The notes beneath the pieces were generated by a model that was not told the DNA's origin, searched no databases, and worked only from the letters and a program-made list of their open reading frames with translations. Below, piece by piece: positions 36,201-47,384 of a DNA stretch of 64,000 bases (position 1 is the first letter of the stretch; each line of letters begins with the position of its first letter). The stretch is from Tomocerus qinae (lineage: Eukaryota > Arthropoda > Collembola > Entomobryomorpha > Tomoceridae): positions 53,692,001 through 53,756,000 of the forward strand of contig CM034546.1 of NCBI GenBank assembly GCA_020055645.1. Direction: 5' to 3'. Position numbers and translations under genes: made by a program.

Positions 36201-38868
36201 ATGGTTAATCATGAACCCCTCTCCAGATTCAGGATCTGACATAATTAATAAAAAATTGATGATAAACTTGATATACTATGGACCTGTTAAAAATACTAAA
36301 AAATATATTACCGCCGTGAATAAAGTTTTCAAATAGTTCAGGAAATGAGCAGCGGCCGGTTTTTTCGTCAACAAATAGTTTTTGCTCAACAAAAAAATCT
36401 ACTGTCTTTTGCGGTTCCCAAAACTTATCGGATGTCATCGTTTCAACTCTTACATCATTAACACTGTTGAACATTTTAAGAGTTTCATCTGTCAAAAGAG
36501 TTTCATTTGGACTCTTACAATAAACAATCTGAGGAACAGACAAATAAATACAAATTATAATAACAACGCTAAAAACTGAACCATAATTTAGGACTCATCT
36601 GTCTTTATAACTTATATATGGAGTAATCTTATTATACTTGAACAGGTGGATATTTAGAAAGCATGGTTGTCAATCGAGATCGTTTGGCTCCATCGGTAAA
36701 CTGGGCAAGGAAGAACGTTCCGACACTTGTATTGACAAAACAAACTCCATACTCGAGAATTTCTGTCTATATTATCAAATTAATAGAATTTAATTTTATA
36801 GTACCCTCAAGTGTTTATTGCATATTATATTAGGTACTTCCTTACTTCATTTTCAGTCTTTTGTTTCTCTATTATGCAATAGAAATACGATGCCTCAGGA
36901 GCAATGTGCGAGTCTGCGCTCGAGTCAGCATTTTGAAATGAAGGTAATCGAACTCCTTTAGTTGAAATTTCGCAAATGGCACGATTGACTACTTTGTCCT
37001 TCTTTCCTGCTTCTAAAACGATAAATACGAACATCAAAAGGAGAAAGTTTTAACATTTATTTTTCCCTAGCTGTTATATTATTACCCAATTCAATTATCT
37101 TTACCAGCTTATTTTTAATCCTATTAATTTCTCTTATGTTCGCGGCTGGCGAAGCAGTGAGCTGCAAAGAAATTGATAGACCACCCATCAAAAGCTAATT
37201 GGGTGGCCTATTCATATCCAGTCACGATTCCTTCACAGCTTACTGCTTCGTCAGCCACGAACAAAAGATGAATTAATAGGATTAAAAATGAGATGGAAAA
37301 GATATCTGAATAGGGTAATACACTATACACTACTTAAGTATTGTGTAACATGCTTTTTTCTTACTTTTACCACGAGCTTCCAACATGTCGGGAGTTTCAA
37401 CTTGCTCAATTCTAGCAACTTTATAACCTTTCTCTACCAATGTGGAAGCATAATACGAATAAGACTGTTCCGGAAATCCACTGTGAGCAAAAGCACCCTA
37501 AATAGATTTACAATATTAGATTTACTTTTCTTATTAACTAATAATTGAACCATCAACAGAAAAGTCACTTTACCTTCATAAATATTATGCCTAACTCACG
37601 GTTACCAATGACAGCGTCCATGTGATACAATTCATAAAACTTTCCAACTTTAAAAAACAATACAGTATCAAAGTGATCCCGTTTAAACATCCACCACTGA
37701 CGATGTCCCTAATTACAATTTAAAAAAATATTTGTCAACTACTTTCGACGTAACATTATTTCAATGCGGTAGTAATTAAAAATCTTACAGGACTGCGTGT
37801 GCTTAGAAATTCCAGAGGAATGTCCAAACTTGTAGGATCATAATCAGGATGACTCATCTTTCGCTTTTTTCTATCTTTGAGATTTTCTGGTCGCATCCAC
37901 ACAAAACTTAAGTGCTCCCACTGCTCATTTTCAGCATTATCGTTTGTACTTGGGGTGGCTGGTGTCTTATTATTATTTTTTAAGCTAGCAGCAGGAGAAG
38001 AGATTGATTTTCTGTTTACAGCTGGAGATGAGATTGACTTCTTGTTTACAGCTGGAGATGAGTATGATGAGATTGCCTTCGTATTTGATCTACTTGGAGT
38101 GTTGATTTTCTTGCCTTTAGCAGACTTTCGACGAGGAACATCGTCTTCGGATTCTGGCTCTGGTTCTGAAACCTCGGAGCTATAATCCTCGGTGCTATAA
38201 TCTTCGGAAGAACTGACGTCCTCCTCAGGAGAGAAACTATCATCTGCGTCATCTAAACCATTTTACAAATTAAGTATTAAAAATAAATGCGAATTATCAT
38301 AAATATAATATCATAAATATATTTTAAAACAACAAATAAATAGAAATACTTTCATAATATTATAATAATATTGATTTTCCATACGTTTTGTAGACGAGGA
38401 GTTTTTGGCTGTTTTCTTAGATTTTTTATTTTCTGTTGGCGTTTCAGAAATGCTAGATTTTGCCTTTTTAGGAGCTGGTTTTTCTTCTTCATCGCTGCTA
38501 CCTGCTCAATGAAATTGAAAGAAGTATTAGCATTCTTGTGTCTTAAAAATAATTACGCAATTAATAAATAGTGAAAAAAGTACTTTAGAAATTTAAATAA
38601 TTGTATTACTGTAAATTATTTTGTTTCTTTTAGCTGCCTTTTGTGCCACTCCGCCTTTTAGAGTCGACACATCTCTTTTCGGAGTTCCATTGGAAGATGA
38701 ATGGGAAGACTTGCTGGCAACCGACGGTGACTTGTTCTTGTGTGCACTAGATCCATTGCTAGTGACTGAAGATGATCCATTAGTGACTACCGGTGATGCA
38801 GTAGCTGACTTTGGGGATTTCGAAAAGAAACTTAAAATGGAACTTTGTTTCATTCCCTTCTTGTCCAT
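33230..38868 (-). CDS. MSH6: DNA mismatch repair protein MSH6
   Basis: Seventeen exons: 38868-38610, 38501-38385, 38252-37789, 37708-37574, 37497-37371, 37012-36846, 36766-36638, 36528-36312, 36235-36027, 35740-35487, 35410-35250, 35171-35086, 35007-34723, 34591-34500, 34413-34104, 33892-33563 and 33475-33230. They total 3588 nt, giving 1195 aa, a normal MSH6 length. A PCNA-binding PIP box lies at residues 8-15 (QSSILSFF). Residues 87-250 are Ser/Lys/Glu-rich with no PWWP domain seen. The mismatch-binding Phe-x-Glu is F304-Y-E306 in [13 protein letters not shown]. The ATPase has Walker A at about 982-990 (GANMGGKST) and Walker [17 protein letters not shown] (D1061, E1062), followed by THYH. 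It pairs with MSH2 as MutSalpha to recognise base mismatches and small loops in the nucleus. No lesion seen. Confidence 0.97.
35775..35995. repeat. AT-rich tandem repeat in an MSH6 intron
   Basis: In the intron between exons 9 and 10, a unit of about 34 bp (aataattaaagtaactaatt plus tataattaaatcat) is repeated three times, flanked by shorter taattaaat units. It is low-complexity satellite-like sequence without coding potential. Confidence 0.8.
37111..37289. mobile_element. Short TIR element (MITE-like) in an MSH6 intron
   Basis: Within intron 5 of MSH6, about 53 bp at the left (atttttaatcctattaattt ... gcgaagcagtgagctg) are inverted at the right (cagcttactgcttcg ... aattaataggattaaaaat), ending at 37289. 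Arms match at roughly 85-90 percent. The 179-bp length, lack of coding sequence and intronic location fit a MITE. Flanking target duplication is not clear. Confidence 0.75.
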
Positions 38869-40502
38869 GTTCTTTGACAGTCTGCAAATTCAAAATTATA
38901 TTTCAATGCTGACATATTAAAATATTAAAAAATATAAGATAAATAGATAAACCATAAAAATAGATGACAGGGTAAATGTATTGAACCTATGCTGATGACT
39001 GACGACGATGACCGATTGTGAATTTAATACACTGTGACTGTGTACAGCTACTACAACTTAGAATGTATCATTTGTTTGTCAGTCACCACTCATTACTATT
39101 ATTAGGTGTACTAACTAAATATTGATGACGGATGATTGAATATTATGAATGATTAGTAAGAGGAGACCAGATGCTATGACTGACTGACAGTGACACAGAA
39201 TAGACAAAATGACAAAATAGCTGACGGATGAAATCAGAGATTGGAGATGAAGTTGAAAATGAAAAGATAAAAGAATAGAGATCTTTTCTTCGACAGGCAA
39301 CAGGAAGGATTCCCCCGTTTCATAGGTAAAGACACACGACAAAAATATGCGGGAATACAGACCATTCTGGTCCCTCACTTATACCAACGTTAAACTGTAC
39401 CACAAAATATTGCAAATCCCAAAACGCAAGCAAAATAGGCACAGCTATAAGACTATGCCTGACAATGGAGTATTTGATGCATTAATGATAATAAATTATG
39501 ATTTGATATAATTTGGTGTTTAAAAATTCATTTTTTCGAATGACCTGATCCTAATCTAACCGAACAGAGGATTGAAGAATATTACGTTGGATTGGATTGG
39601 AACAATTGACCTGTTGGCTATTCACGCAGCGCCCCATTACACATTAGCGAGACACTGAGACATTAAAAAGATAGACCCTCAGTCGACATTCGGCCGACCG
39701 CCTAATGGTATGCGTTGTGGTACATTATTGAAAACATTAATAGCCAACAGGTCAATCTTTCTCCTGTAAACGTAAATTGTGCGCAGTTGCCTTGAAAAGC
39801 AAAATATATTTACTGGTGAAAATGGCAAAACTGTATGTTATTCTGTTGAATAATAATAATTCGCTAAATAATAATGCAAAATTATAATTCCTGAAGGGGG
39901 ATTATTAAATTGGACTGAAAGTTTGCTTGATGCATCATAGCATTCATAGTATTTCATAGCCTAGATTCTGTTTTGCTTGCATTTTGGTGCCCGTTAGTTT
40001 TGCTCTATAACTTCTCCTTGCTCTATCACCCCTTAAACATGTGCGACATTTGCCATGTGCTTCCTCATCCCAACTAACACGCGGTATATTTAGTTTCATT
40101 CATTCAAGAATTTTTGTCGATGTGTGGTTTTGTCATTTGATGTTTGAAGAAAGTTTTATAGTAATTGTTTGAATTTATTTTTATTGTCAACAAAAGGTTA
40201 AAATTCATCCCTACTTTTAACCGTACTATCGTATAAACAAAAGGTATTTTCTTGTTCTAATTTTCATTATTTTCATAATTTACTTATGCTTGGTCATTTG
40301 TGTATCATCAAATATTGAATAACAACAGCCGGTCGTTCAACAGTCAGTTATTTCATGAATTATTTTATTTTAGCAATCAACGTATACATATAAAATATTG
40401 ATATCACATTGACCATTAAAAATGTTATTATTGTTATTGCCTTAAACATTGCATTCCATTCGTTCGTTGTTCGTTGACATTTTGGTGTTTTTAGTTTTCA
40501 GA
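38869..40502. promoter_or_regulatory. Divergent intergenic region between MSH6 and SDA1
   Basis: 1.6 kb shared by the minus-strand MSH6 and the plus-strand SDA1, so both promoters should lie here. A perfect 18-bp inverted repeat is present: attgacctgttggctatt at about 39604-39621 and its complement at about 39739-39756, enclosing a more GC-rich segment. No further gene is seen. Confidence 0.5.
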
Positions 40503-43500
40503 ATGTCTCGACGGCATAATAATCAGTTGCCGAGTAACTTACCACAACTTCAAAATCTTATCAAGCGAGATAGGACTTGTTATGTGGAAGAAGTAAGTAT
40601 GCACTAAACAAACCAATCAAAGTATCGTCATCCATAAATATTCTTCATATGACAGAGCAAAAATTATTAAATAGCAAATCACCTTATATACATAATAATG
40701 TTGAATGTGTTTGATTTCAGTTCAAGCAGCAAAAGGACCGATTTGAGGCTATTTTAGGGATTTTTCTCCAAAAGCCTGGGGAATTCAATAAGGATCTCGA
40801 TGAACTCATGATGTTTTTGGCTCAGGTCACTAAAAATAGTATTATTATGTATGGATATTAAATTAGAGTGTGTCTTCGGTGCCGTTGCATTAATTGTACC
40901 ATCAAGAATGTATTTAACACTCTGCAGTTGGTAAAACTTTTTAAATCGCTTTTACCTTATTGGTTACATTTGGACACTTTTTGAATGTTACTGGTTTGGC
41001 CCTACCACTGAAAATGTTAAATTGCTTGTAGAAATATGTATAGTTGGGATGCTCACCTTCTATTCAGTTATAAATTATAATAATACAATCATGTAGAATC
41101 AGTTCAGATCTCAAATTATTGTATTCGCAAGCTTTCCAAAAGACACAATTAGCTTTAGATCTGTACCAGCTGATAATACAAGCTACTCCTTTCGGTTTCT
41201 TGTGTTACCAATGTCTATCACGTTTTCAATTTTTGTGAATTGATGATTTGATGTAATTTTTTTTAGGTTTCCCATTGCTATATTGAGGAACTAGAAAAGT
41301 ATCCTCAAAATCTAATGGATATTTTGACTAAATATTCGACTGTTTTAAATCCTGAAATTCGAATGGTAAAATTTTCTTTATATATGTTTTACTTTAAATT
41401 GATTCGAATTGCATGATTACTTGGTATATTTTATTTTTATTTGATAATAGACAACGTGCAAATCCTTGGTGCTGATGAGGAATAAACAGCTTGTCGAACC
41501 TTCAGATTTGTTGTCTCTGTTTTTTAAACTCCTAAATTGTCAAGACAAAGGTTTGCGGAAATATTTACAGACACACATCATTACGGATATAAAAAATATC
41601 AACTCAAAAAATAAAAATCATAGATTAAACACGGTAACTTAAATTTTATGATTTTCTTTACTGGTTACGTTACTAAATACTACAGTTATGCAGTTGTTAA
41701 TCAATGACATTTATGATTTCAGGTTTTACAGAATTTTATGTTTAGTATGATGAAGGAAAGTAATGTGAAGGCTGTTAAAATGTCTCTTGTAAGTGAAATA
41801 AATGATCACTGTCATAATTGATAAAATAAAGAATTCCATAATTGGGTTTAAATGTCTTTCCTCTATTTACTAGAACATTCTTATTGAGTTATACCGGAAA
41901 AACGTTTGGAACGATGCTAAGACTGTCAATGTGATTGCGGATGCCTGTTTCTCCAAAGTCACAAAAGTAATTCAACTTAAGTATTGCTTTTATGAGATCG
42001 TTGCTGGACTAGATTTAAGATATAGCATCCCCAATTGCAAAATTAGGAACAAAGAATGTTAAAATATTAATAAATGAGTAATAATTAGATTTGTCGTATC
42101 TGTTTAGGTTATGGTTACTGCTATTCAGTTTTTCTTGTGTAACGAAAACTCTGGAAAGAAATCGGATGACAGTGACTCAGAGGTAAGATAGTTTTTAAAC
42201 TTTTCGCTTTCATTATTAGTTTTTCTGACTGCAGTCATACAATATTATTAATAATTATTTCCCAATTTTTTAATTTAGGACGATGCACCGAACGCTAAGG
42301 AAGTAATGATGGCTAATCGAGTAAACAAAAAGACTCGTAAACGAGAAGGGAATTTAAAGAAAGTGAAAACATTGATCAAGGTATGTTTTCGAAACGAGTT
42401 TTTCATTAAGTGTGTGTGTGTTTTTGGAAGAGAAACTAAACAGGATTTAGTTCCAGATATTTCGTGGACTAGGAAGAGATATTCCAAGAAACTTAGTTGA
42501 TTTTTGTTTTTGTGATTATTTTGTATTTAGAAACGCAAGAAGAAAGAAAAACCTTTGTCATTTAATGCTGGAGCTCTTCATTTGCTTTATGATCCACAGG
42601 GTAAGAATTGGTAGTCATTTCACAGTACATTTTCTGTTAAATATTTATTTAAGAACAATTTGAAGATATCGCGTTAATTTAAGCAGTCTAATTCTGCAGA
42701 CACTTTTATATGCTTACAACGTATTTGTTTATTTAAATAGAATCTAATCTAGAGTGCAACTTTTTATCCTGACCTTATTTACCAGAATTTGTTTTAAATA
42801 TGATATAATAAATACCTATTTTGTTTTTAGGCTTCGTTGAAAAGTTATTTCAACAAATTCAATCATTAAACGAACGTTATGAAGTGAAGCTAATGACATT
42901 GGACCTGATATCTCGACTTATTGGTGTTCACCAGTTGATGCTATTGAATTTTTACCCGTATATCAAGCGTTTCTTGCAGCCACATCAACGGGACGTGACA
43001 AAAATTCTACAGTTTGTTGCTCAAGCGTCACACGAGCTAGTTCCACCAGATTGCCTTGAAGGTGTTTTAGAATCCCTAGTGAACAATTTTGTAACGGAAA
43101 GAAATTCTGGAGATGTGATGGCCGTGGGGTTGAATGCGATTCGAGAAATATGTGCCCGTTGTCCACTAGTGATGAATAAGGATCTGTTACAAGATCTTAC
43201 GCAGTATAAAACGTATAAGGATAAAAGCGTAATGATGGCATCCAGATCATTAATCCACCTGTTCAGAGATATTCAGCCGGAAATGCTGCACAAGAAAGAC
43301 AAAGGGAAACCAACTCTTGCAAGTGTGGAAAAGGAATCCAAAAGATATGGACAAGTAAGTGCGAAAGATTATATTCCCGGAGTTGAAGCGCTGGTGGTTG
43401 ATCCTTCAAAAACTGGTGAGGAAAAGGATGACGAATTGGAAGAAGACGACAGCGGAAGCGAAGACGAGGAATGGGTTGATGTCTCTCATTCAGAAGATGA

Positions 43501-44041
43501 AAATGAAGAAAGTGGTGAGGAGGAGGAAGAAGAGGAAGAAGAAACATCGGGAGAGAAAACAGAAAAAACAGGACTCGACCCCTTAGAGCGCATCCAGATG
43601 GCGAAAGATTTAATAAGCACGACTTTTTTGACTGATGAGGATTTCAAAAAAATGGAAACACTCCAAGTTCAAAAAGAAATTGTTGGAGCTAAAAAAGGAA
43701 GTGCGAAAAAGAGGAAAGCGTCTGAAGCTTTAAATACAACTGCAGCTCAAATTGGTGAACTTGTTGATTTGGCTGCGATTGAAAACATTCATAAGAAGAG
43801 GAAACATGACCGTGAGGCTAGAATGGAGACTGTTATGAAAGGAAGAGAAGGTCGGGAGAAGTTTGGACGTACCAAAGGCAGAATGAATCCTTATGCAAGT
43901 ACAACCGATAAGGAGAAGAAAAAGAACAAGAACTTCATGATGGTACGTCACAAACTCAAACGCAAGCAGAAAAAGTCCTTCAAAGAACGACAGGCTGCTT
44001 TGAGAAAGACGCTAATGAAGCAAGCCAAGAAAATCAAATAG
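40503..44041 (+). CDS. SDAD1: SDA1 homologue (ribosome biogenesis, 60S export)
   Basis: Ten exons: 40503-40592, 40721-40825, 41267-41365, 41451-41633, 41723-41788, 41874-41966, 42108-42182, 42279-42380, 42531-42600 and 42831-44041. They total 2094 nt, giving 697 aa, against about 690 in other animals. The N terminus ([17 protein letters not shown], then SYKEEF-like EEFKQQ) and the [13 protein letters not shown] and [17 protein letters not shown] segments are characteristic of SDA1. An acidic stretch at about 488-540 follows the conserved domain ([14 protein letters not shown] before it). The last 60 residues are strongly basic ([17 protein letters not shown]), a likely nucleolar targeting signal. 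In yeast the protein is needed for 60S pre-ribosome maturation and export and G1 progression. Most introns fall between codons. Confidence 0.96.
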
Positions 44042-44623
44042 AGTTTAAAAAAATATGGTGACTTGAAGTAGAAATAGTTCGAAAATCATTGTTACACTAT
44101 TTTAACGCATTATTTGCCAATATTTAATCGATCAGTTCAATGTTACATTTCATATTAAAAACTCTATCGTCTTTTAATATACCATTTTGGTTTATTAGCA
44201 TAAATAATCATTTAATTGTTATTACCATTAATATTAATAATCATTTTTAGCAATAATTTCTTTTATCAGATGCAATTAATATTTATTCTTCCGTATTTTT
44301 ATTTCAACTTGAGCCCATATGATTATAAATAATAATTAAATATTGTTACTAGCATAATTTTTTATTTGTAAGGCCAATCTTCCATTGCCCCTTTAGAAGA
44401 ATACCAAACCAAATTGTTGCGCCAAATTCATAATCTGAGAATTTCCAATTTGACCTGTTTATAAACAAACTGATTTTTTATTTAAAATTGAAATGGTTGC
44501 CAATGTGAAGAAATAATTACACACTCAGACTTTATTAATTTGATTGATACATATTTGTTCAGTTTACCATTGATTTAAGGATGGAAGAAACGTGTGATAG
44601 AGTTTTTAATATCAAATAACATA
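44042..44623. other. 3' flank of SDA1 and promoter side of the zinc-finger gene
   Basis: AT-rich, with aataaa-like poly(A) candidates. No gene. A GTG-initiated extension at 44594 in frame with the next gene is not used because a good ATG lies at 44624. Confidence 0.5.
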
Positions 44624-46877
44624 ATGGATAATTGTCAGCTGTGTTTTGGAAAGCCCCCATCTGGGAAATCTAACATTTACTTTTCGAAAATACCACAGAT
44701 TGTTTCGAACTGTAAAAGGAATTTGTCAAAAGATATTTATCAGCTTGTAAATTGGAACTTTAGTTTGAATCCAGATCCTTTTTGTGAGGAATGTGTCGAT
44801 ATAACTCTGGGATTGTTGCAACTTGATATTCAGTTGGAACAAATTCAACTACAAACGAAACAATTGGCCAATCGAATCACTGAAAAGATAGTAAACAAAT
44901 CACGACAATATGAACAGCTGTATTCCACTGTTAACTTTCAAAGTTTCGACCCTCTTCCGTCACAGACGAATTTGTTTGACGATAAGAATTGGGAACACCG
45001 ATTAGTTCAAAGCCAAATAGATGCTCCTCAGATCTTTCAAGATGATCCTATATCATTTGATGATATTGCAGCTGATAATTCATTTGACGATGTAAATAGT
45101 TCTTCGTCGTATGGACCAATTGGGGAAGACTTTCCAGGTCAACAATCAGGCAGTCAATCTGCTATTATCGGACGAAAATCTGAAGGTATATAATTATTTT
45201 CAGGATTTACGATACCTGGCTTTGTGGATATTTACATTGAATATATTTACAGATATTTACATGGTTAATAATTTAAAATAATTTTTTGTAGAAACAGTGC
45301 CCGAGCCAATAATTATCGTAACAAGTACCGACCTTCAACTTCAACACGGAAATAATGGGTTCACATGTTCAAATTGTAACAAGAAATTCACAAGACTGGA
45401 TATTCTAAAACGGCATAACTGCAGCAGCCAAACATTTGCTTGTGAAACGTGCGGGAAATCATTTTCAAGTCAAGGGTCATTAAAACTTCACAGTCGTCTC
45501 CACACTGGGGAGAAGCCGTACAGTTGCGATGAGTGTGGAAAAAGTTTCGCCATGCCTCATCATTTGCGGCTGCATATTAGAACTCATACGGGAGAAAAGC
45601 CCTACGAATGCGAGATTTGCCACAAAAGCTTTCGTGACATTGCTTACATCAAAAAACACAGACTACTGCATAGCAATAACGAACAAGTGCGGCGGAGTTA
45701 TTCTTGTGACATTTGCTCAAAATCATTTACTGCCTACAATACATTGAAGAAACATGTAATGTGTCACACGGGAGATACCCCTCACAAATGTCAAAGTTGT
45801 GGGAAAGCATTTGGTAATGCATCGACTTTAAAAGTTCATGAAGCAACTCATGCCAAAGAGAAAACTTTTCAATGTACTCTGTGCTGGAAGCGATTTGTAC
45901 GTGCAGATTATTTAAAAACGCACATGATGAGGCATAGTGATGAGAAAAAATTTCAATGCGAAACATGTGGGAAAGGTTACCATACGAAAGATGCTCTAAG
46001 TACCCATATCAATTTGAAACACGGCGACGAAGGAGAATTTATTTGTGACATGTGCGGGAAAATGTGCAAAACTCAAGTACAATTGAGTTACCACCTTCGA
46101 AATAGTCATAGCGATAAGCCTAAAAACGCAGAAAAATTTAAATGTGTCGTATGTGGGAATTTATACACGAAGCACAACGATTTACTCCGGCACCAGCGAA
46201 GGACTCATGTTGTTTACACTGCTAACAGTATCACTTGTCAAACATGCCATACGGAGTTTGAAGATCATGAGGATTACCACAGGCATCTCAAGAGAAGAAT
46301 GGCCAAGGCAGCCAAATTTCGATTCCATTGCGACATCTGTAAAGAAATTTGCCCTTCCCGGTGTCACTTGACCTGTCACTTTGAAGAACAACATAAGGGT
46401 GCACAACTCCCCCATAAATGTGTTGACTGTACCAGTACATTCCTTACCAAGTCTGAACTCCTCCGACATAGAAAAATACATCCAACAGAAGAAAAACCTA
46501 ATGTTAGTAAATCAGAAGTCAAAACCAAAAAGAAAAGTACTCCCGTCAAATCCAAGGTCAAAATACCCAAAAAGAAAATAAAAAAGAGAAAACGGAAACA
46601 AAGTGAGGAGGGGGAAGTCGAAAATAGCGATTTGGAAGACATCCCAAAAACTAAGGTGAAACAGCTGCGTAGAAGTTCTCGAGCTAGGAAAGTCAGAAGC
46701 GAACCAACTTATGTTGATACTGAAGATACTGAGGAAGAAGAGGGCGATATTGACCAGGAAGAGAAATCCAAACAACAGCATAGCTATGAATCATCTGAAG
46801 ACATTGATCACAACATTGACGTTAAAAGCGAAGTTCCTGATTGGATCAAGCAAGAAGAATGCGACGATTTTGAATAA
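44624..46877 (+). CDS. ZAD-type C2H2 zinc-finger transcription factor
   Basis: Two exons, 44624-45185 and 45292-46877, phase 1, 715 aa. The N terminus has C-x2-C (NCQLCF) and, about 50 residues on, a second C-x2-C (FCEECVD), the zinc-coordinating layout of the arthropod ZAD dimerisation domain. Exon 2 encodes 13 finger motifs between residues about 205 and 535. The first (H-x-C end) and the eleventh (TCQTCHTEFEDHEDYHRH) are degenerate; TGEKP-type linkers occur only between fingers 2-4. A basic run (KIPKKKIKKRKRKQ) and a Ser/Glu-rich acidic tail follow, with an IKQEE-like sumoylation site near the end. ZAD-C2H2 proteins are sequence-specific nuclear regulators expanded in insects. The target is unknown. 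Confidence 0.9.
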
Positions 46878-47384
46878 ATATACATTGACCCAGAATTTAT
46901 GTAACTTTTTGTTATACATCCAAAATTATTATTTGCTTAAAATACCGCTAATGAATATATAAATTCTTTTCCACAATACACTTTTAAATATTTTCAGTCA
47001 ATTTAATTAAGCGTATGAGTACTATGAATAAAAAAACGTCTGTAAATGATGCAAAGTTTGAATTTTGGATTCCAAACTGATCATTTCCAATTTCAATATA
47101 GCTTGAAAGACTTTCTTAAATTTTCATTTTGTTTAGTTATGAAATGGTTGCATGTTGCAACCAATATTGTTTTCCTACAATGAAATTGCATGTATTTTAA
47201 TGGCGGTCGGTTTCAACTTTCAACAACTTGGGTAAAGATTAAACTAATAAAGTATAGATGCTGATTATTCATATATAAAAGATGAAGAAATCATAACAGT
47301 TTAACGTCTTTTAAATAAAATTGTGTTAATAAATTGCAAATACTCTTTTATTTCTGCAGAATCAATTCATGTTTACAGAATCAT
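46878..47384. other. Intergenic region between convergent genes
   Basis: 3' flanks of the zinc-finger gene (+) and the GST gene (-). No feature beyond likely poly(A) signals (gaataaa near 47025, taataaa near 47330). Confidence 0.5.

Noticed and set aside
44594..44623. GTG-initiated N-terminal extension of the zinc-finger gene
   Set aside because: Animal genes start at ATG; the ATG at 44624 is directly before the ZAD cysteines.
46182..46781. Minus-strand Phe/Leu/Ser-rich frames opposite the zinc-finger gene
   Set aside because: Complement of Lys/Glu-rich coding sequence; no independent support.
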